From assembly GCA_964036045.1 (NCBI GenBank), contig OZ038387.1, forward strand, positions 60,918,604 to 60,982,603: 64,000 bases of DNA. The letters are read 5' to 3'. Below the pieces are notes generated by a model, which ran no database searches, had not been told where the DNA came from, and was given only the letters and a program-made list of their open reading frames with translations. A program made the translations under genes and the position numbers. This DNA is from Eutreptiella sp. 'Long Island Sound 2002'. Lineage: Eukaryota > Euglenozoa > Euglenophyceae > Eutreptiales > Eutreptiaceae. Shown here one piece after another: positions 24,691 to 35,354 of the stretch (position 1 is its first letter; each line of letters opens with the position of its first letter).

Positions 24691-27600
24691 CTGTGCCAAC
24701 CATCAGGGGGCAAAACACTGGTGAACCATCCTAAGAAGCAGCCTCCCAAAAAGTTGTATCCCGATAGTGAGAACCCCAGTTGATGAGCACCTCACACATG
24801 ACAAGACTGGGTAGCTTGGTGGTGGAGCATTTGGCCAATGGCAGAAAGGAATGGAACTTCTTTTCTAATTCAGGATATCTTTGATGACTTCACGATCTAT
24901 TCATGGCGAGCTGACGCTATGTGCATACGCTATACGGGGCACATGCACCCGGCACACAACTTATGCACCACACCTTTACACCCCCCCCCCCCAAGAGGAG
25001 CCCCCGGGCATACTAGAATCAACCCCAAACCCATGCCTAAAGAGCACACAAGATAACGCCAAAATCTGTGAATCCCACTTGCTCAACACATGTGATGAGT
25101 GCACCCAATACACAGTTTTGTGCTCACATGTTTTTGGGTCAATACACCATGTTGTACTAGGTCTCAAGTGCAAGGAGGGATAACATGAACTTCCATGGTA
25201 CCAGAAGGTTCAAGCAACACAATCACAATGGGCTACATAACCCCTGCCATCTCGCGGTCTCCATCACCATGGAGAAATCAAATGTGGCTACATAATCCTT
25301 GCCGTCTTGGGGTCGCCATAAGTGCGGAGAAATCAAAGTGGCCACATGTAGACAAAGTCCTTGCCTTGTTCAGGTCCTCAAAGTGGGAAGGAATCGAAGT
25401 AGCTACATAATCCCATTCACACCAGAACCCCACAAGGCTGCATACAGACATGGGAGTGATAGCTCACAAGTAGACTGATCGACATGTGCAAAGGACTCAA
25501 AGGGTTCAAAGTGCATGAAGCTACGGCAAAAGTGCATGAAGCTGCGGCAGGAGACCGGTGGTGGAACCAAATGTCATGCAATTGTGTGGGACAGTTGATG
25601 CCTACCAGCCTTCTCTCCTTAACTGTTATGGTCTGAACCATTTTCGGGGCCTCTTCGTGCATCAGGCGTGTGCCACGCATGGTTTTAGCCCCAAATGCCC
25701 CCACTAGCACTATACTAGATGCTATGCACTCAGCCCCGCTATGGCGAATCTAAGATCCGATGAGAAACCTAGGAGCAACGGTGTGAGTTGGGGGTTGGGG
25801 CCAGGAATAGTTAAGGTGGTGCCAATGTCGGCCCCCTCCACATCTAACCCATATCTAAACGACCCTCTTCTGGGGATGCAAATTAGAGGATATACCCGGC
25901 ATTTGTTTTGCTTTCCCTGTCCTCCGAAAGGAGTGCATTTGCTCAGCCACTATTTCCTTGCATGGCATACTGAGTCATGTTTGCAATGCACATATCGCAA
26001 TCATTCAATCTTTATTGTACGTCCATTCTTGTGCCCAATCTCTTTATATGACTACACGCAAAGGGGGAATCCTTGCACTGCGCGCACACTGCGTGCGCAC
26101 TGCGCGCTACTTTTAGACTATGTTCCCCCTAAAGAGCCCACAGGCACGCCCCTTGGAAACACCCTTAGAATTAGGCGACCCAAACTGGACTGGAGGGGGA
26201 CCTTCCCGGTTCTTGTGTCTCACAAGCACAACACAAACTTAGGCACGTGCTCCATCACCGGCCGCTGGTGGGCTGTGGGTTCAGTATTGTGTGAGTGTCC
26301 ATGAGTGTATGGAAACAACTCGTCATATAGGGCGGGCGGGCGGGCAGTAACCACCCAAATATAAAAATGTTCTGAAATCAGACATGGACATGCATGGGAA
26401 ATCTGGCGATTCTCTACCGTGATCAACCTCTCTTTTCAACTTGTGGTACAGCCACGCTTCCTCATCAGCAGGGATGCGGCCTCGCATAGGGCATTCGACT
26501 GTGGTCAAGCAAAAACTGGGTAGTCCTTCACGTCAACTCGACGGGCCACGCCAAAGCATGGGAGTCCATCACCCCAACTCAAGGGCCCACACCAAAGTGT
26601 GGGAGTCCATGGTGAAGATGAGCAAAAAAAATGTGAAAAGGGGTGGAAATGGGTGAAAGTGGGTGAAAATCCAAAAATGCCATATCCCCCATGTGGAAGA
26701 AGCATCAATACCTATGCTAGGGGCAACAATGATGCCCCTAGTATCACAAAGTATGGGTCTCCAGTACGGCTTGACGCCCAAATAGTTGCACTGTGCCCGC
26801 ACTGCATGCGCACTGTGCTAAGGGCGCCCCCAAGGAAAGGGCCACAACAGACAATGTAGGGGTTCAAATTCCTTCCAAACGATGAAAATCCAAACTAGAT
26901 GACATTTTGTTCCCTCGTCCTTTGCGAATTGTTTGTCCAAAGGGTCAATTGAACGCCATCCAACTCCTATGGATGCCAATGTGTTGGCTACAGTTGCTCC
27001 TCTGCACTGCCTCATGCTGTGACAGATGAAACCACCAATGCACCCAAGGTTGTCAGACAGTCGGTGGTTTCCAGCCGTCCTGGAAACCACCGAGACTCCT
27101 CAATCGCTGACCGCATTAGAGCTGGTGGACTGGACCGCGCCCGCACTGTCACCCCCAAGCCACTCCTTGACTTTCGGCAGCACATGGCCTTATGACACTA
27201 GTGCACATACCCCATGTGCACGGCCTGAAGGTGGTTGTGTGTGTGTGTGTGTGTGTGTGTATGCCAAAAAATCGCCCCTCCGCAGAGTGTTTTTCATTGC
27301 CTTCAGTTCTCGTCTGTCCTTGCTGGCGTTGTCCACACATCAGTCAGTGCAGGTCAGGCGTATGCACACTAGTCTGGCTCTGGGTCTTGCCACTGTGTGT
27401 GTGTGTGTGTGTGTGTGTTTGTGGCTCAGTGGCTCGGTCCCCCACCGTCTTGGCCCACATACACTCAGAGCATGCTGACCTCTGCCCGCTGTGACTCACT
27501 TGTGCAAAAATTACAGCTCTTTTGGGAGCTATACTTGCTCCTCTGTTTCAATTTTCTCCTGAGGAAAACTTTCTGATGTGGTGAGGGGGGGGTAGACCGG

Positions 27601-29683
27601 GGCTGGCCAGTGCCCTAAACGAGCCCCCCCCCCCTGCCACCCCCACAGGGTCGCTAAGCAATAATAGCCTGATCCCTCTCCACAAATAGATAGTCCCACA
27701 CTGTGTGCACACTGGGCAATTGTTTGCTTTGAGCATACCTGAGAGGCGACCTCAGGTTGTTTCACAACCCCAATCACAACAACGAAGCGCTCAGCCGTCA
27801 AGGGTGATCCCAATGGTGGTGTTGGGTATTTGGAAAAAAAGCCGTGGCTGAGTGGATGTTTGATCAATTTGTGCCTCACTGTTGCCAACAGTTCTGAGGA
27901 CTTCAAGTGAATCCTGGCATTACCCACAAGTGCTTCCACAACCCACACGAAGAAGCACAAGGTCAAAGCCAGCCGCACAAGCCCTGCCTTCAGCAGACTT
28001 GTTCTTATTGTGACAGCTTTAGTGGCCCTCTGGCCCCGTGGCCTTTTGGGGACGATAACAAAACATGCTTGTTGTTTTCAATAGGGATCGACCATTCAAT
28101 CTCTACTTCACCCCCGACTGCCACTGGTTTTGTGGTTTCCCCCTCTCCTTGCTCGTCTCCTGTCAGCCCGCAGCTGAAATTTTCAGTCCCTGACCCACTG
28201 TTGGTTGCGGTTTCCCAGATCATGACCCAGAAATGCTTCGGCATAAGACGCACCGCTCCCAATACCATGTAGTCTTTCCTTTTCCGAAGCCCCGTGGGCG
28301 ACACTACAACATTGTTGTGGAACAGCGCATCTGTGACCATCTGTGGTTGCCCAATTCAGTAGCAAACCACAAACAAAATCTCTGACCACTCCAGATGGAC
28401 AAAGAACACAATCCAGATGCAGTAAATTGCATGGAACAGATTGGAAATCGAGACGTTGAAGCCCTGTCCTGATATCGACAACTCTCGGAAAACTTTTCAT
28501 TTCCTATCATGCACGAGGCCCACCCTTCCTGCGAAACAGCCGAAAATGTGCGAATTCAACTTGCGGTTGTTGATGATTTCATGTTCACATTCATTAGTAT
28601 GTGCAGAGGAAAGTGCATTCCCAATATATCACACTGGCAACGTGGCTGAGTGGGTTGTGAGAACGCATTCTAAGACACAGGATGGCTTCCTCAACACCAG
28701 AAAGTTTGCTGAGGAAGGTCAATGCAACTAGCGGGAAGATAGGCCATCAGTAACACAAGCTGAAAGCAATGCATCATTGAGGCACAGACAGCCATGTCTA
28801 TGGAGTGGCATCAAAGGCATGTCCTGAAGAGAGGCGCAAAAAGTGGCAGGACAGTAATCAGGATCCCTGAAATACTATCCCCGGCCCCAAATCACAGGAA
28901 AACCTTGATATTCACGGACAACCAGAAAACGAAACCACCAAATTCCATGGTTCCAGAAGTTGCAGAAACAACACCTCGTTGTTCTCGCTAGTGGTGGGTA
29001 CAAAAAGTCACCACCTGCAACATGGGCAGCATGCTTCTCGTGGTGGATCCTGTGAGTGATGCGGTCGTCGATTATATCTTGTCACGGGTGGTCTGCTTGT
29101 GTGCAGAACCCCGACATACCAAACAGTGGCTACTATACAGTTCCAGTTCCAGATGTCGCGACAATCATCACAAGAAATTATGTGGAGCTCATCCCCTCAG
29201 GGGTTTGAACAATTCAACACTGCAACCTCAGTTGCTGTTGGGGAGGAGCAGCAAACCAGAAGAGAGTATGGTACGTGATTGCACCGAAGGGATGATGCAA
29301 ACAAGGCAAACACTGGAAGGTGGAATCATGGTGCTGGTTGGTTAGGCAAGGCTTGACAAGGCGGGGGGGGCTGTTGTTTCCGCAAATTTTGTAATTTTGT
29401 TCCTTTTGCTGATGTTTGGCCATAAAGCGACGATGCTCATCGCCCTCCGGAATCACTCCGGGAACATCCACAGTGCATCCTGGACAATGCAATGAACTGA
29501 TGTTTGGACGGGGGGGGGGGGGGGTACGATATAGAAGCCTGAGGCGGAGATGCAGATGATTGGCGCTGGTTGAAGGATCGGTCATTGGCATAGTGCCGCA
29601 ACTTTTATTGAAGCGCATGGCGTATGAGCAAGAGGCCTGTGCGCAACGATCCGGGTGGGGTGGTCAGGAGCAACCTAGGGCTG
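24691..29683. other. Intergenic, no gene supported
   Basis: It holds degenerate relatives of the 104-bp unit (25216-25410), two (GT)n microsatellites (about 27235-27260 and 27396-27420) and scattered GGTG/AAATGGGTG motifs. None of the open frames has a recognisable domain. Confidence 0.4.
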
Positions 29684-30610
29684 TCCCATGACCATATATC
29701 GCACGAAGTCGCCCCCCCCTACCTTGGAGGTAGGGGGGGGGTAGGGGGGGGAGGTAGGGGGGGGGGGTAGGGGGGGGAGGTAGGGGGGGGGTCGAGAAGG
29801 TAGGGGGGGGTATGGGGGGGGAAGGCGGTGCACACACAAGGCGGAACACACAAAAGGCGGCCTGTGGCCACCGCAGGAGTCTTGTTATTTAAGGGGCCAC
29901 AGGCAAGGCGGTGCACACAGAAGGCGGTGCACACACAAGGCGGAACACACAAAAGGCGGTCTGTGGCCACCGCAGGAGTCTTGTTATTTAAGGGGCCACA
30001 GGCAAGGCGGTACACACAGAAGGCGGTGCACACACAAGGCGGAACACACAAAAGGCGGAACACACAAAAGGCGGTCTGTAGCCACCGCAGGAGTCTTGTT
30101 ATTTAAGGGGCCACAGGAAAGGCGGTACACACAGAAGGCGGTGCACACACAAGGCGAAACACACAAAAGGCGGTCTGTAGCCACCGCAGGAGTCTTGTTA
30201 TTTAAGGGGCCACAGGCAAGGCGGTACACACAGAAGGCGGTGCACACACAAGGCGGAACACACAAAAGGCGGCCTGTGGCCACCGCAAGAGTCTTGTTAT
30301 TTAAGGGGCCACAGGCAAGGCGGTACACACAAAAGGCGGTGCACACACAAGGCGGTCTGTGGCCACCGCAGGAGTCATGTTATTTAAGGGGGGTGCGGGG
30401 GCTGGCCCCCGCGTCGAGCGAAGCGAGCCGAAGGTAGGGGGGGGAGGTAGGGGGGGGGAGGTAGGGGGGGGAGGTAGGGGGGGGGAGGTAGGGGGGGGGG
30501 GGTAGGGGGGGGGTAGGGGGGGGGGTTGGGGGGGGTAGGGGGGGGGTAGGGGGGGGGTAGGTAGGGGGGGGAGGTAGGGGGGGGCGACTTCGTGCATACT
30601 ATCCCATGAC
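29684..30610. mobile_element. Small non-autonomous TIR element with 9-bp target duplication (Mutator-like)
   Basis: The direct repeat TCCCATGAC occurs at 29684-29692 and 30602-30610. Between them, the ends form an inverted repeat around GCACGAAGTCG (29700-29710) and CGACTTCGTGC (30585-30595). Next inside are long arrays of GGTAGGGGGG on both sides (complement on the far left). The centre (29823-30390) is six units of about 99 bp containing GTCTTGTTATTTAAGGGGCCACAGG and variable numbers of a 16-bp GGCGG-ACACAC module. Nine-bp duplications are the hallmark of Mutator-like transposons. There is no coding capacity, so mobilisation in trans is inferred. Confidence 0.7.
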
Positions 30611-30679
30611 AGGTTTTGGTCTTGGGCTGCTTGTTGGGTTTGGCCGTGCTTGGCCTCGCTCTATCCGCTTGGGGTTGTT

Positions 30680-31639
30680 TCAGTGTGTGGGGGATGCATC
30701 CAGACTGTCTGAGCTGTCCCACGATGGCTTGTTCATTTTGGGCGTCACACCCAAACGTCCATTCTGCAACTTGCTGCCGAACTTGGTCACCCGCTTGACT
30801 GCTGAGCGCGTGTACAGAAGATCAGCTAGCAGCATGGTGATTCCGGTCAACACCATTACCAGCGCCATTAGGTTCCAGCCCAACCTGTAGTATGTTGCCA
30901 CGAGAGCATAAACGCACAGTGGGCTCAAAGCCAAGCGCATGACGACCATGCCAGCTGCCAGCATAAAGCTGTTCCAGAAGAGCTTGTTGACGTCGCCAAA
31001 ATTGTTGACGTCCAGCGTCTGGCTCATCTGGGACAACGTGCATAGGATGGCAGCAGATGCCTCAAGGGCAAAGCACAAGCGGATGTACGAAGCGTCCGTT
31101 GGAATCCAAATGTTGTTCGGGACAACCAGGAGAGATGCCATTAAATGATGTAGGATGGCTTGAACGAGTGGGGATGAAGGCTTCAGTGAGCGCCTGTCTT
31201 GCACGAAGAACTGCTCGTGGACCTTCTGCGCAATGTCTCCGATCTCCCACGCGACCTCCACAGCGCCTGCATGGCGGGCAAGCGCGAACACCAATGCGTC
31301 TGAAAATCCAAATGCGTCCTGAAACATGGGCGTACAGACAGCTGGAAGCAACAGCAAGGCGCAGACCGCATGGTGCAGCGTCACACCGCACTGTGACACC
31401 CAAGCTGCGGCAGCAAGGTCGTCGCAGAAGCTCCTCGACTTGAGGCGCTGCTTCCCCGATTGCCTCACATGGTGCATCCATGGTTTATTCGTGCCCCATG
31501 TCATTAACTGGTTGCGGAACAGATACAGAGCTGCATAGACGACCGGGATCAAAATTCCAAGATTAAGGAGCTGCACCCAGATATCAGGTTCGCTGTAGAG
31601 CATGCGTTGTAGCATTTGGCCACTCTCTCCGGAATCCAT
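30680..31639 (-). CDS. Intronless multi-pass membrane protein, possibly TLC-like
   Basis: I start at the Met of MDSGESGQML (31639); an upstream in-frame Met at 31723 would add 28 residues. The product of about 319 residues has six or seven hydrophobic segments, beginning with IWVQLLNLGILIPVVYAALY and ending with LVMVLTGITMLLADLLY, then a short polar tail. In the middle, QAILHHLMASLLVVPNNIW followed by FALEASAAIL, LFWNSF and VMRLALSP recalls the His-rich core and helix pattern of TLC-domain proteins (TRAM, LAG1, CLN8), which act in ER lipid metabolism or sensing. I cannot confirm the family. Its 3' flank runs into the small TIR element ending at 30601. Confidence 0.55.
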   Translation of the reverse strand: MDSGESGQMLQRMLYSEPDIWVQLLNLGILIPVVYAALYLFRNQLMTWGTNKPWMHHVRQSGKQRLKSRSFCDDLAAAAWVSQCGVTLHHAVCALLLLPAVCTPMFQDAFGFSDALVFALARHAGAVEVAWEIGDIAQKVHEQFFVQDRRSLKPSSPLVQAILHHLMASLLVVPNNIWIPTDASYIRLCFALEASAAILCTLSQMSQTLDVNNFGDVNKLFWNSFMLAAGMVVMRLALSPLCVYALVATYYRLGWNLMALVMVLTGITMLLADLLYTRSAVKRVTKFGSKLQNGRLGVTPKMNKPSWDSSDSLDASPTH

Positions 31640-32288
31640 GATCGAGAAGCAAAAAAGGGAACCTGTGGCAAGGGGCAAAAATGTGGGCAAGTCAGGCAAA
31701 GGAACAACACGACATGAATTCATGCGGATCTAGTAACCCCTTGGGGGTGTTCCTAGCCGCGGCTGGGTGGGTTGCCCCCCCCCCCCCCTCCCCCCCCCCC
31801 TTGGCTGGCCACGGCTGGCCAAAAATGGCTGGGGGGGAATTTGGCCAAAATCAAGGAAAATGAAGAAAAAACGGCCACACTTGGGGTCCCTAGGGGTGCA
31901 AGTCATCCCCTTTTGACTTGTGGCTATGCATGCTACTACATTTGGGGCAAGTAAGTGGTGTGGCCTCTTTTGAAGTGCGAAATGACCCCCCTCCCTCCCA
32001 TGCTCAATATCACGTGCAGTTGAAGACACACAATGTGGCATATAGACATAATGCAAAAACAACCATCAATGTCTCACATTGCAATGTTGTGAAGAGGAGC
32101 CCCAAACAACGGGCTACCATGAGAAAGTGAGCAAAGGACTCCTTGCACAACTAGAGGCAGAATGGCAGTCCTCATTATTGGGTAAAGAGAAATTAACACC
32201 GGATGGCAAGGCACCACATTGGGCTCAAATAATATATATCGTGACAGAAGAGGGTGCAAACTCTCAATGCTGTAATATGGGACTATGG
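31640..32288. other. Spacer with poly-C run
   Basis: The segment contains C runs at 31776-31800 and AT-rich text beyond. It may include the promoter of the membrane-protein gene below it. No gene is seen. Confidence 0.4.
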
Positions 32289-32936
32289 CTATGCCTCTAC
32301 CACAGTGCCCTCCTCCTTGTCATCACCATACACCGAGCCCTCGTCATCAGTAGTGACCTCCTGATACGTCTCAGCATCAACGACATAGTACCCTCTCCCA
32401 TCCATGGAATGGGGGATAATTTCCTTTTCAACTGCACAATAAGGAACAAGGATATTACCCCCATCCCACTCAAGCACCGCAGACCCATTCTCTTTTTCCT
32501 CCCGGATCCGGAGGCAGCGAACTGTGATGTTAAACCTTGTCTCCTTTGTTCGCTTTTGAAAAATAGAAATGGTCATACGGAGCCGGTTGTCCTCGGGGTC
32601 GCGGTACGTGAGCATTTGATCAAAAATGAAATCGGTTGGCACTCGCTTTTGCTCTTTCTTATGCTTTTTACACATCAACTCCCCCATGTCATCATCATAC
32701 TCCTCCCCTTGGGGTAACAACCAAAAGGCTCTATTGCTGCACACGGTCCACGTCGTCAGGTGGACTTGGTACAAAGGATAGGAGACAAAGCAACAAATCC
32801 AATGCATGGTGGCAGGGTGTGGTACCCCCGCGCACACGCTTTTTGAGGCCATACCGCATTTTATCCTTCTTCCCAAAAACAAAAACATGACAAACGTAGG
32901 TGCTTGGTGAGGAAATTGTACCAATACCTGCATCAC
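32289..32936 (-). CDS. Hypothetical acidic protein
   Basis: The open frame of 215 codons looks like real protein in its second half. It has a Lys-rich stretch (CKKHKKEQKR), then RVPTDFIFDQMLTYRDP, FNITVRCLRIREEKENG, GGNILVPYCAVEKEI and an acidic C-terminus (DDEGSVYGDDKEEG). No domain is recognised. The first 60 residues look unlike the rest, so the true start may be internal (near 32720) or preceded by an intron. It is divergent from the J-domain frame at 33 kb, only about 200 bp away, so the two could share one element or promoter. Neither an element boundary nor a partner function can be shown. Confidence 0.4.
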   Translation of the reverse strand: MMQVLVQFPHQAPTFVMFLFLGRRIKCGMASKSVCAGVPHPATMHWICCFVSYPLYQVHLTTWTVCSNRAFWLLPQGEEYDDDMGELMCKKHKKEQKRVPTDFIFDQMLTYRDPEDNRLRMTISIFQKRTKETRFNITVRCLRIREEKENGSAVLEWDGGNILVPYCAVEKEIIPHSMDGRGYYVVDAETYQEVTTDDEGSVYGDDKEEGTVVEA

Positions 32937-32987
32937 AGAGACATCATCATCTTTATGTAATCTTCAGAGCAAAGGCAAAGAGGCAAA

Positions 32988-34775
32988 ATGCAAAAATGCA
33001 CGGCCCAACCCAATATGGTGGCTACACGGCGAGGTGGCTGGGTGGCAAGGTGGCTGGCCAGGTGGCTGGGTGGCTGGGTGGCCGGGTGGCTGGGTGGCTG
33101 GGCGGCCAGAGCCCCCCCCCCCCCCCCAAGGGCCAAGGAGGGAGCAGTGAGGTGCAGCCGGGGGCACTGGATGCACTTGAAGTGTGCTGGGGTCACTGTC
33201 TCCCAGGCGAAGAAGGTGTTCCGCAGCAACAGGGTGTTCCAGTGTAGGTGCAGAAAGGCAAGGCCAGCCAAATGGTTGCGGGAGGAAAGAGAGAGGCACA
33301 AGCAGAGGAGGAGAGAACAACACAACAAAGCGAGGAAGGTAGGGGTGGCGCCGGAGGAACAACCCCCCAAGCCACAAGCACGGGCCGAACCACAGCAAAG
33401 TGACTCCGAGAGACCGGAAGTGGTTGGAGTGGATGGCCATCGCATTGTTCTCGGGGGAAGAGTAGCACTAACAGGCATGAAGAAAAAGATGGAATTGGAG
33501 GGGAAGACAGGTGAGGTTGAAAGCATCATCGAGGAACAAGGAAAAGTAAGACTCCGAATGGACTGTGGCAGAAGGGTTTTGGTGTCATTGGATAGGGTCA
33601 GGGTGCAAGAGGTGGAGCACATGGGAGGCACCGAGGACTCAAAAGCTGCCCAACAACAACAGCACGGGGAAGAAACAAAAGGACGCGGGGTGGCGGGAGA
33701 CAATGAACCGCACGGAAGAAAGGAGGAAAGGAGTGAAGAAGGAGAGATGGGAGGGCAGGAAGAAACATTTGAACTATGGAATGGGGTGAGGCTAGTAGGG
33801 ATGAGACAACCGGAGTTGGAGGGCCACAAGGGGGTGTTGGAGGACATCTACAAGGACAAAGTGCAAGTGTTGTTAGTGGGAGGGATGCGCCGAGTAAAAG
33901 TGGACAAGAAGAAGGTGGTCCCGGAGGTAGTTGAGCCCGTTGAGGTGCTGCCCCCGGGTTTTGAAGGATGGAGCTTTCTTGAACAGATTGGAGTGGGTAG
34001 TGCACCCACCATGGATGAAGTGAAGGCCGCATACAAAAAGTGGGTGTTGCGGTTACATCCGGACAAGAACATGAACAACATTGCCAAAGCCACCCACCTG
34101 TTCAAAAGGTTGACCTCCGGCTACGAGGGATGGAAAAGTGCGCCCGGGGTGACACCGCCAAGGCCGGCGGAGGAACCACCCAACTACCAGTTCAACCCCA
34201 CATACTTTCGATCCAATTTCTGCAACAGCACAAGTTCGGCGGGGCAAACAGCCCCGGAGGAAGCGCCACCAAGTGCCAAAAACCCAGAAACGGAGGGCGA
34301 TGGAGAGGGTTTTTGGTCTTTCTTGTGGGGAAGCAAAAGGCCCGGTCGTTCCGAACATGCGAGTGGAATGGGGGCTAGCCACGGTGAGGGTACACCGAAG
34401 GGCGCACCGCCACCGGGGTCGGGAACGCAACGGACCCGGCGCCTCTTGTTCCATGAGAAGTTCCGGTGGCACACGCACCACGTCCGCGCCATCCAAGCGG
34501 ACCGGATCCTCGCTGAGAAAAGGAGGAGAGGGTGGTTCTCCGACTACCCCGAGGCAGGAAGCAACATGTACTTATTGGCACCAGACCAGGTGTACAAAGT
34601 GCGAGTGCTAGCCTCAACGGTATGGGTGCCGGAGGTGAGACGTTGGGAGCCGGAGGTGTTCATCATCGGGGAGGGCATCAACTTCACAGTGGAGGACACA
34701 ACCAGGTTGATGCAAAACTTGCACAGGGCAAACGTGATTGCCGAGCAAGTAGGCATCCGGCTGTACAAGGAGTAG
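32988..34775 (+). CDS. PHD-like / double KOW-like / J-domain protein, possibly 5'-truncated
   Basis: The frame encodes up to 595 residues, but residues 1-45 are read-through of the GGTGGCTGG repeat, so real coding likely starts after 33128. Residues about 54-92 (RCSRGHWMHLKCAGVT then CRCRKA) look like the last two thirds of a PHD zinc finger; the first Cys pair is missing. A basic coiled stretch follows. Two related small beta modules (about 155-205 and 263-310) share G-x-x-V-x-L-x-G-(x)n-L-E-G-(K/H)-x-G. A J domain at about 327-385 has AYKKWVLRLHPDKN with the essential HPD at 357-359, so it could stimulate an Hsp70. The C-terminal 115 residues are unidentified. PHD fingers of this type occur in retrotransposon proteins, so this may be an element's ORF rather than a host co-chaperone. 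Confidence 0.55.
   Translation: MQKCTAQPNMVATRRGGWVARWLARWLGGWVAGWLGGWAARAPPPPPRAKEGAVRCSRGHWMHLKCAGVTVSQAKKVFRSNRVFQCRCRKARPAKWLREERERHKQRRREQHNKARKVGVAPEEQPPKPQARAEPQQSDSERPEVVGVDGHRIVLGGRVALTGMKKKMELEGKTGEVESIIEEQGKVRLRMDCGRRVLVSLDRVRVQEVEHMGGTEDSKAAQQQQHGEETKGRGVAGDNEPHGRKEERSEEGEMGGQEETFELWNGVRLVGMRQPELEGHKGVLEDIYKDKVQVLLVGGMRRVKVDKKKVVPEVVEPVEVLPPGFEGWSFLEQIGVGSAPTMDEVKAAYKKWVLRLHPDKNMNNIAKATHLFKRLTSGYEGWKSAPGVTPPRPAEEPPNYQFNPTYFRSNFCNSTSSAGQTAPEEAPPSAKNPETEGDGEGFWSFLWGSKRPGRSEHASGMGASHGEGTPKGAPPPGSGTQRTRRLLFHEKFRWHTHHVRAIQADRILAEKRRRGWFSDYPEAGSNMYLLAPDQVYKVRVLASTVWVPEVRRWEPEVFIIGEGINFTVEDTTRLMQNLHRANVIAEQVGIRLYKE
33022..33127. repeat. GGTGGCTGG minisatellite ending in a C16 run
   Basis: Eight or nine imperfect copies of a GGTGGCTGG(CA/GT) unit lie immediately upstream of the coding part of the J-domain frame and are read through in that frame as Trp-Leu-Gly-Gly repeats. 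They end at a C run at 33112-33127. The repeats probably replaced or truncated the original 5' end of that gene. Confidence 0.7.
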
Positions 34776-35354
34776 AAGATGGAAGCCAAGTGAGAAGCGG
34801 ACAAGCCCCACCCGCGGGTGACAAGAGGGCGTGGAAGCGCACGGTCGCACAGTTCCGACGGCGTCAAGGTGACGGGGTGCAGCTTGTTCAGCGCAGTGCC
34901 GAGCACAAAGGCGCGACCCGGAACGCACCATGGCATGGCCTAGGCCTTGAAGCAAGAGGGACTGAGACCGGGCGCCAAGCGACCCAGGAACCCAAGGGAC
35001 GGGCAACCCGGCGCCGGGTGAAGAAAGAAGAACAATGAAAGCAAAAAGCCTGATGGAAAGGAGAGTCTCACACCATCAACATGGCTCTGCTGGGGAGGAG
35101 AGGATCCTCCAGCCACCGAGACTCACACTGGGGAGCCGCGGCCCCCAGTGATACAGCAACAAGGCACAACGATGTGGTCTGAGGTACGGCCGTGGACGGG
35201 CCTCTGGACCCATGCCCAATGGAGACGGCGCCGCAGTCTCCATTGGATGCGCCCCGGCTACCACAACGCGCAGCGAGCTTTCTCGCCGGCGGAGTAGGGG
35301 GCAAGGCCAAACAACAGGCAGGGGGAAGGCAACCCCCGCACTTTTTTAGCCAGG

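Noticed and set aside
29823-30390. Possible CRISPR array from about 99-bp spaced repeats
   Set aside because: Units are long and repeat in full without unique spacers, in a eukaryotic context with TIRs and no cas genes.
32933-33847. Minus-strand frame of 304 codons opposite the J-domain ORF
   Set aside because: It is an antisense shadow. The plus strand has the HPD motif and the family-like modules.
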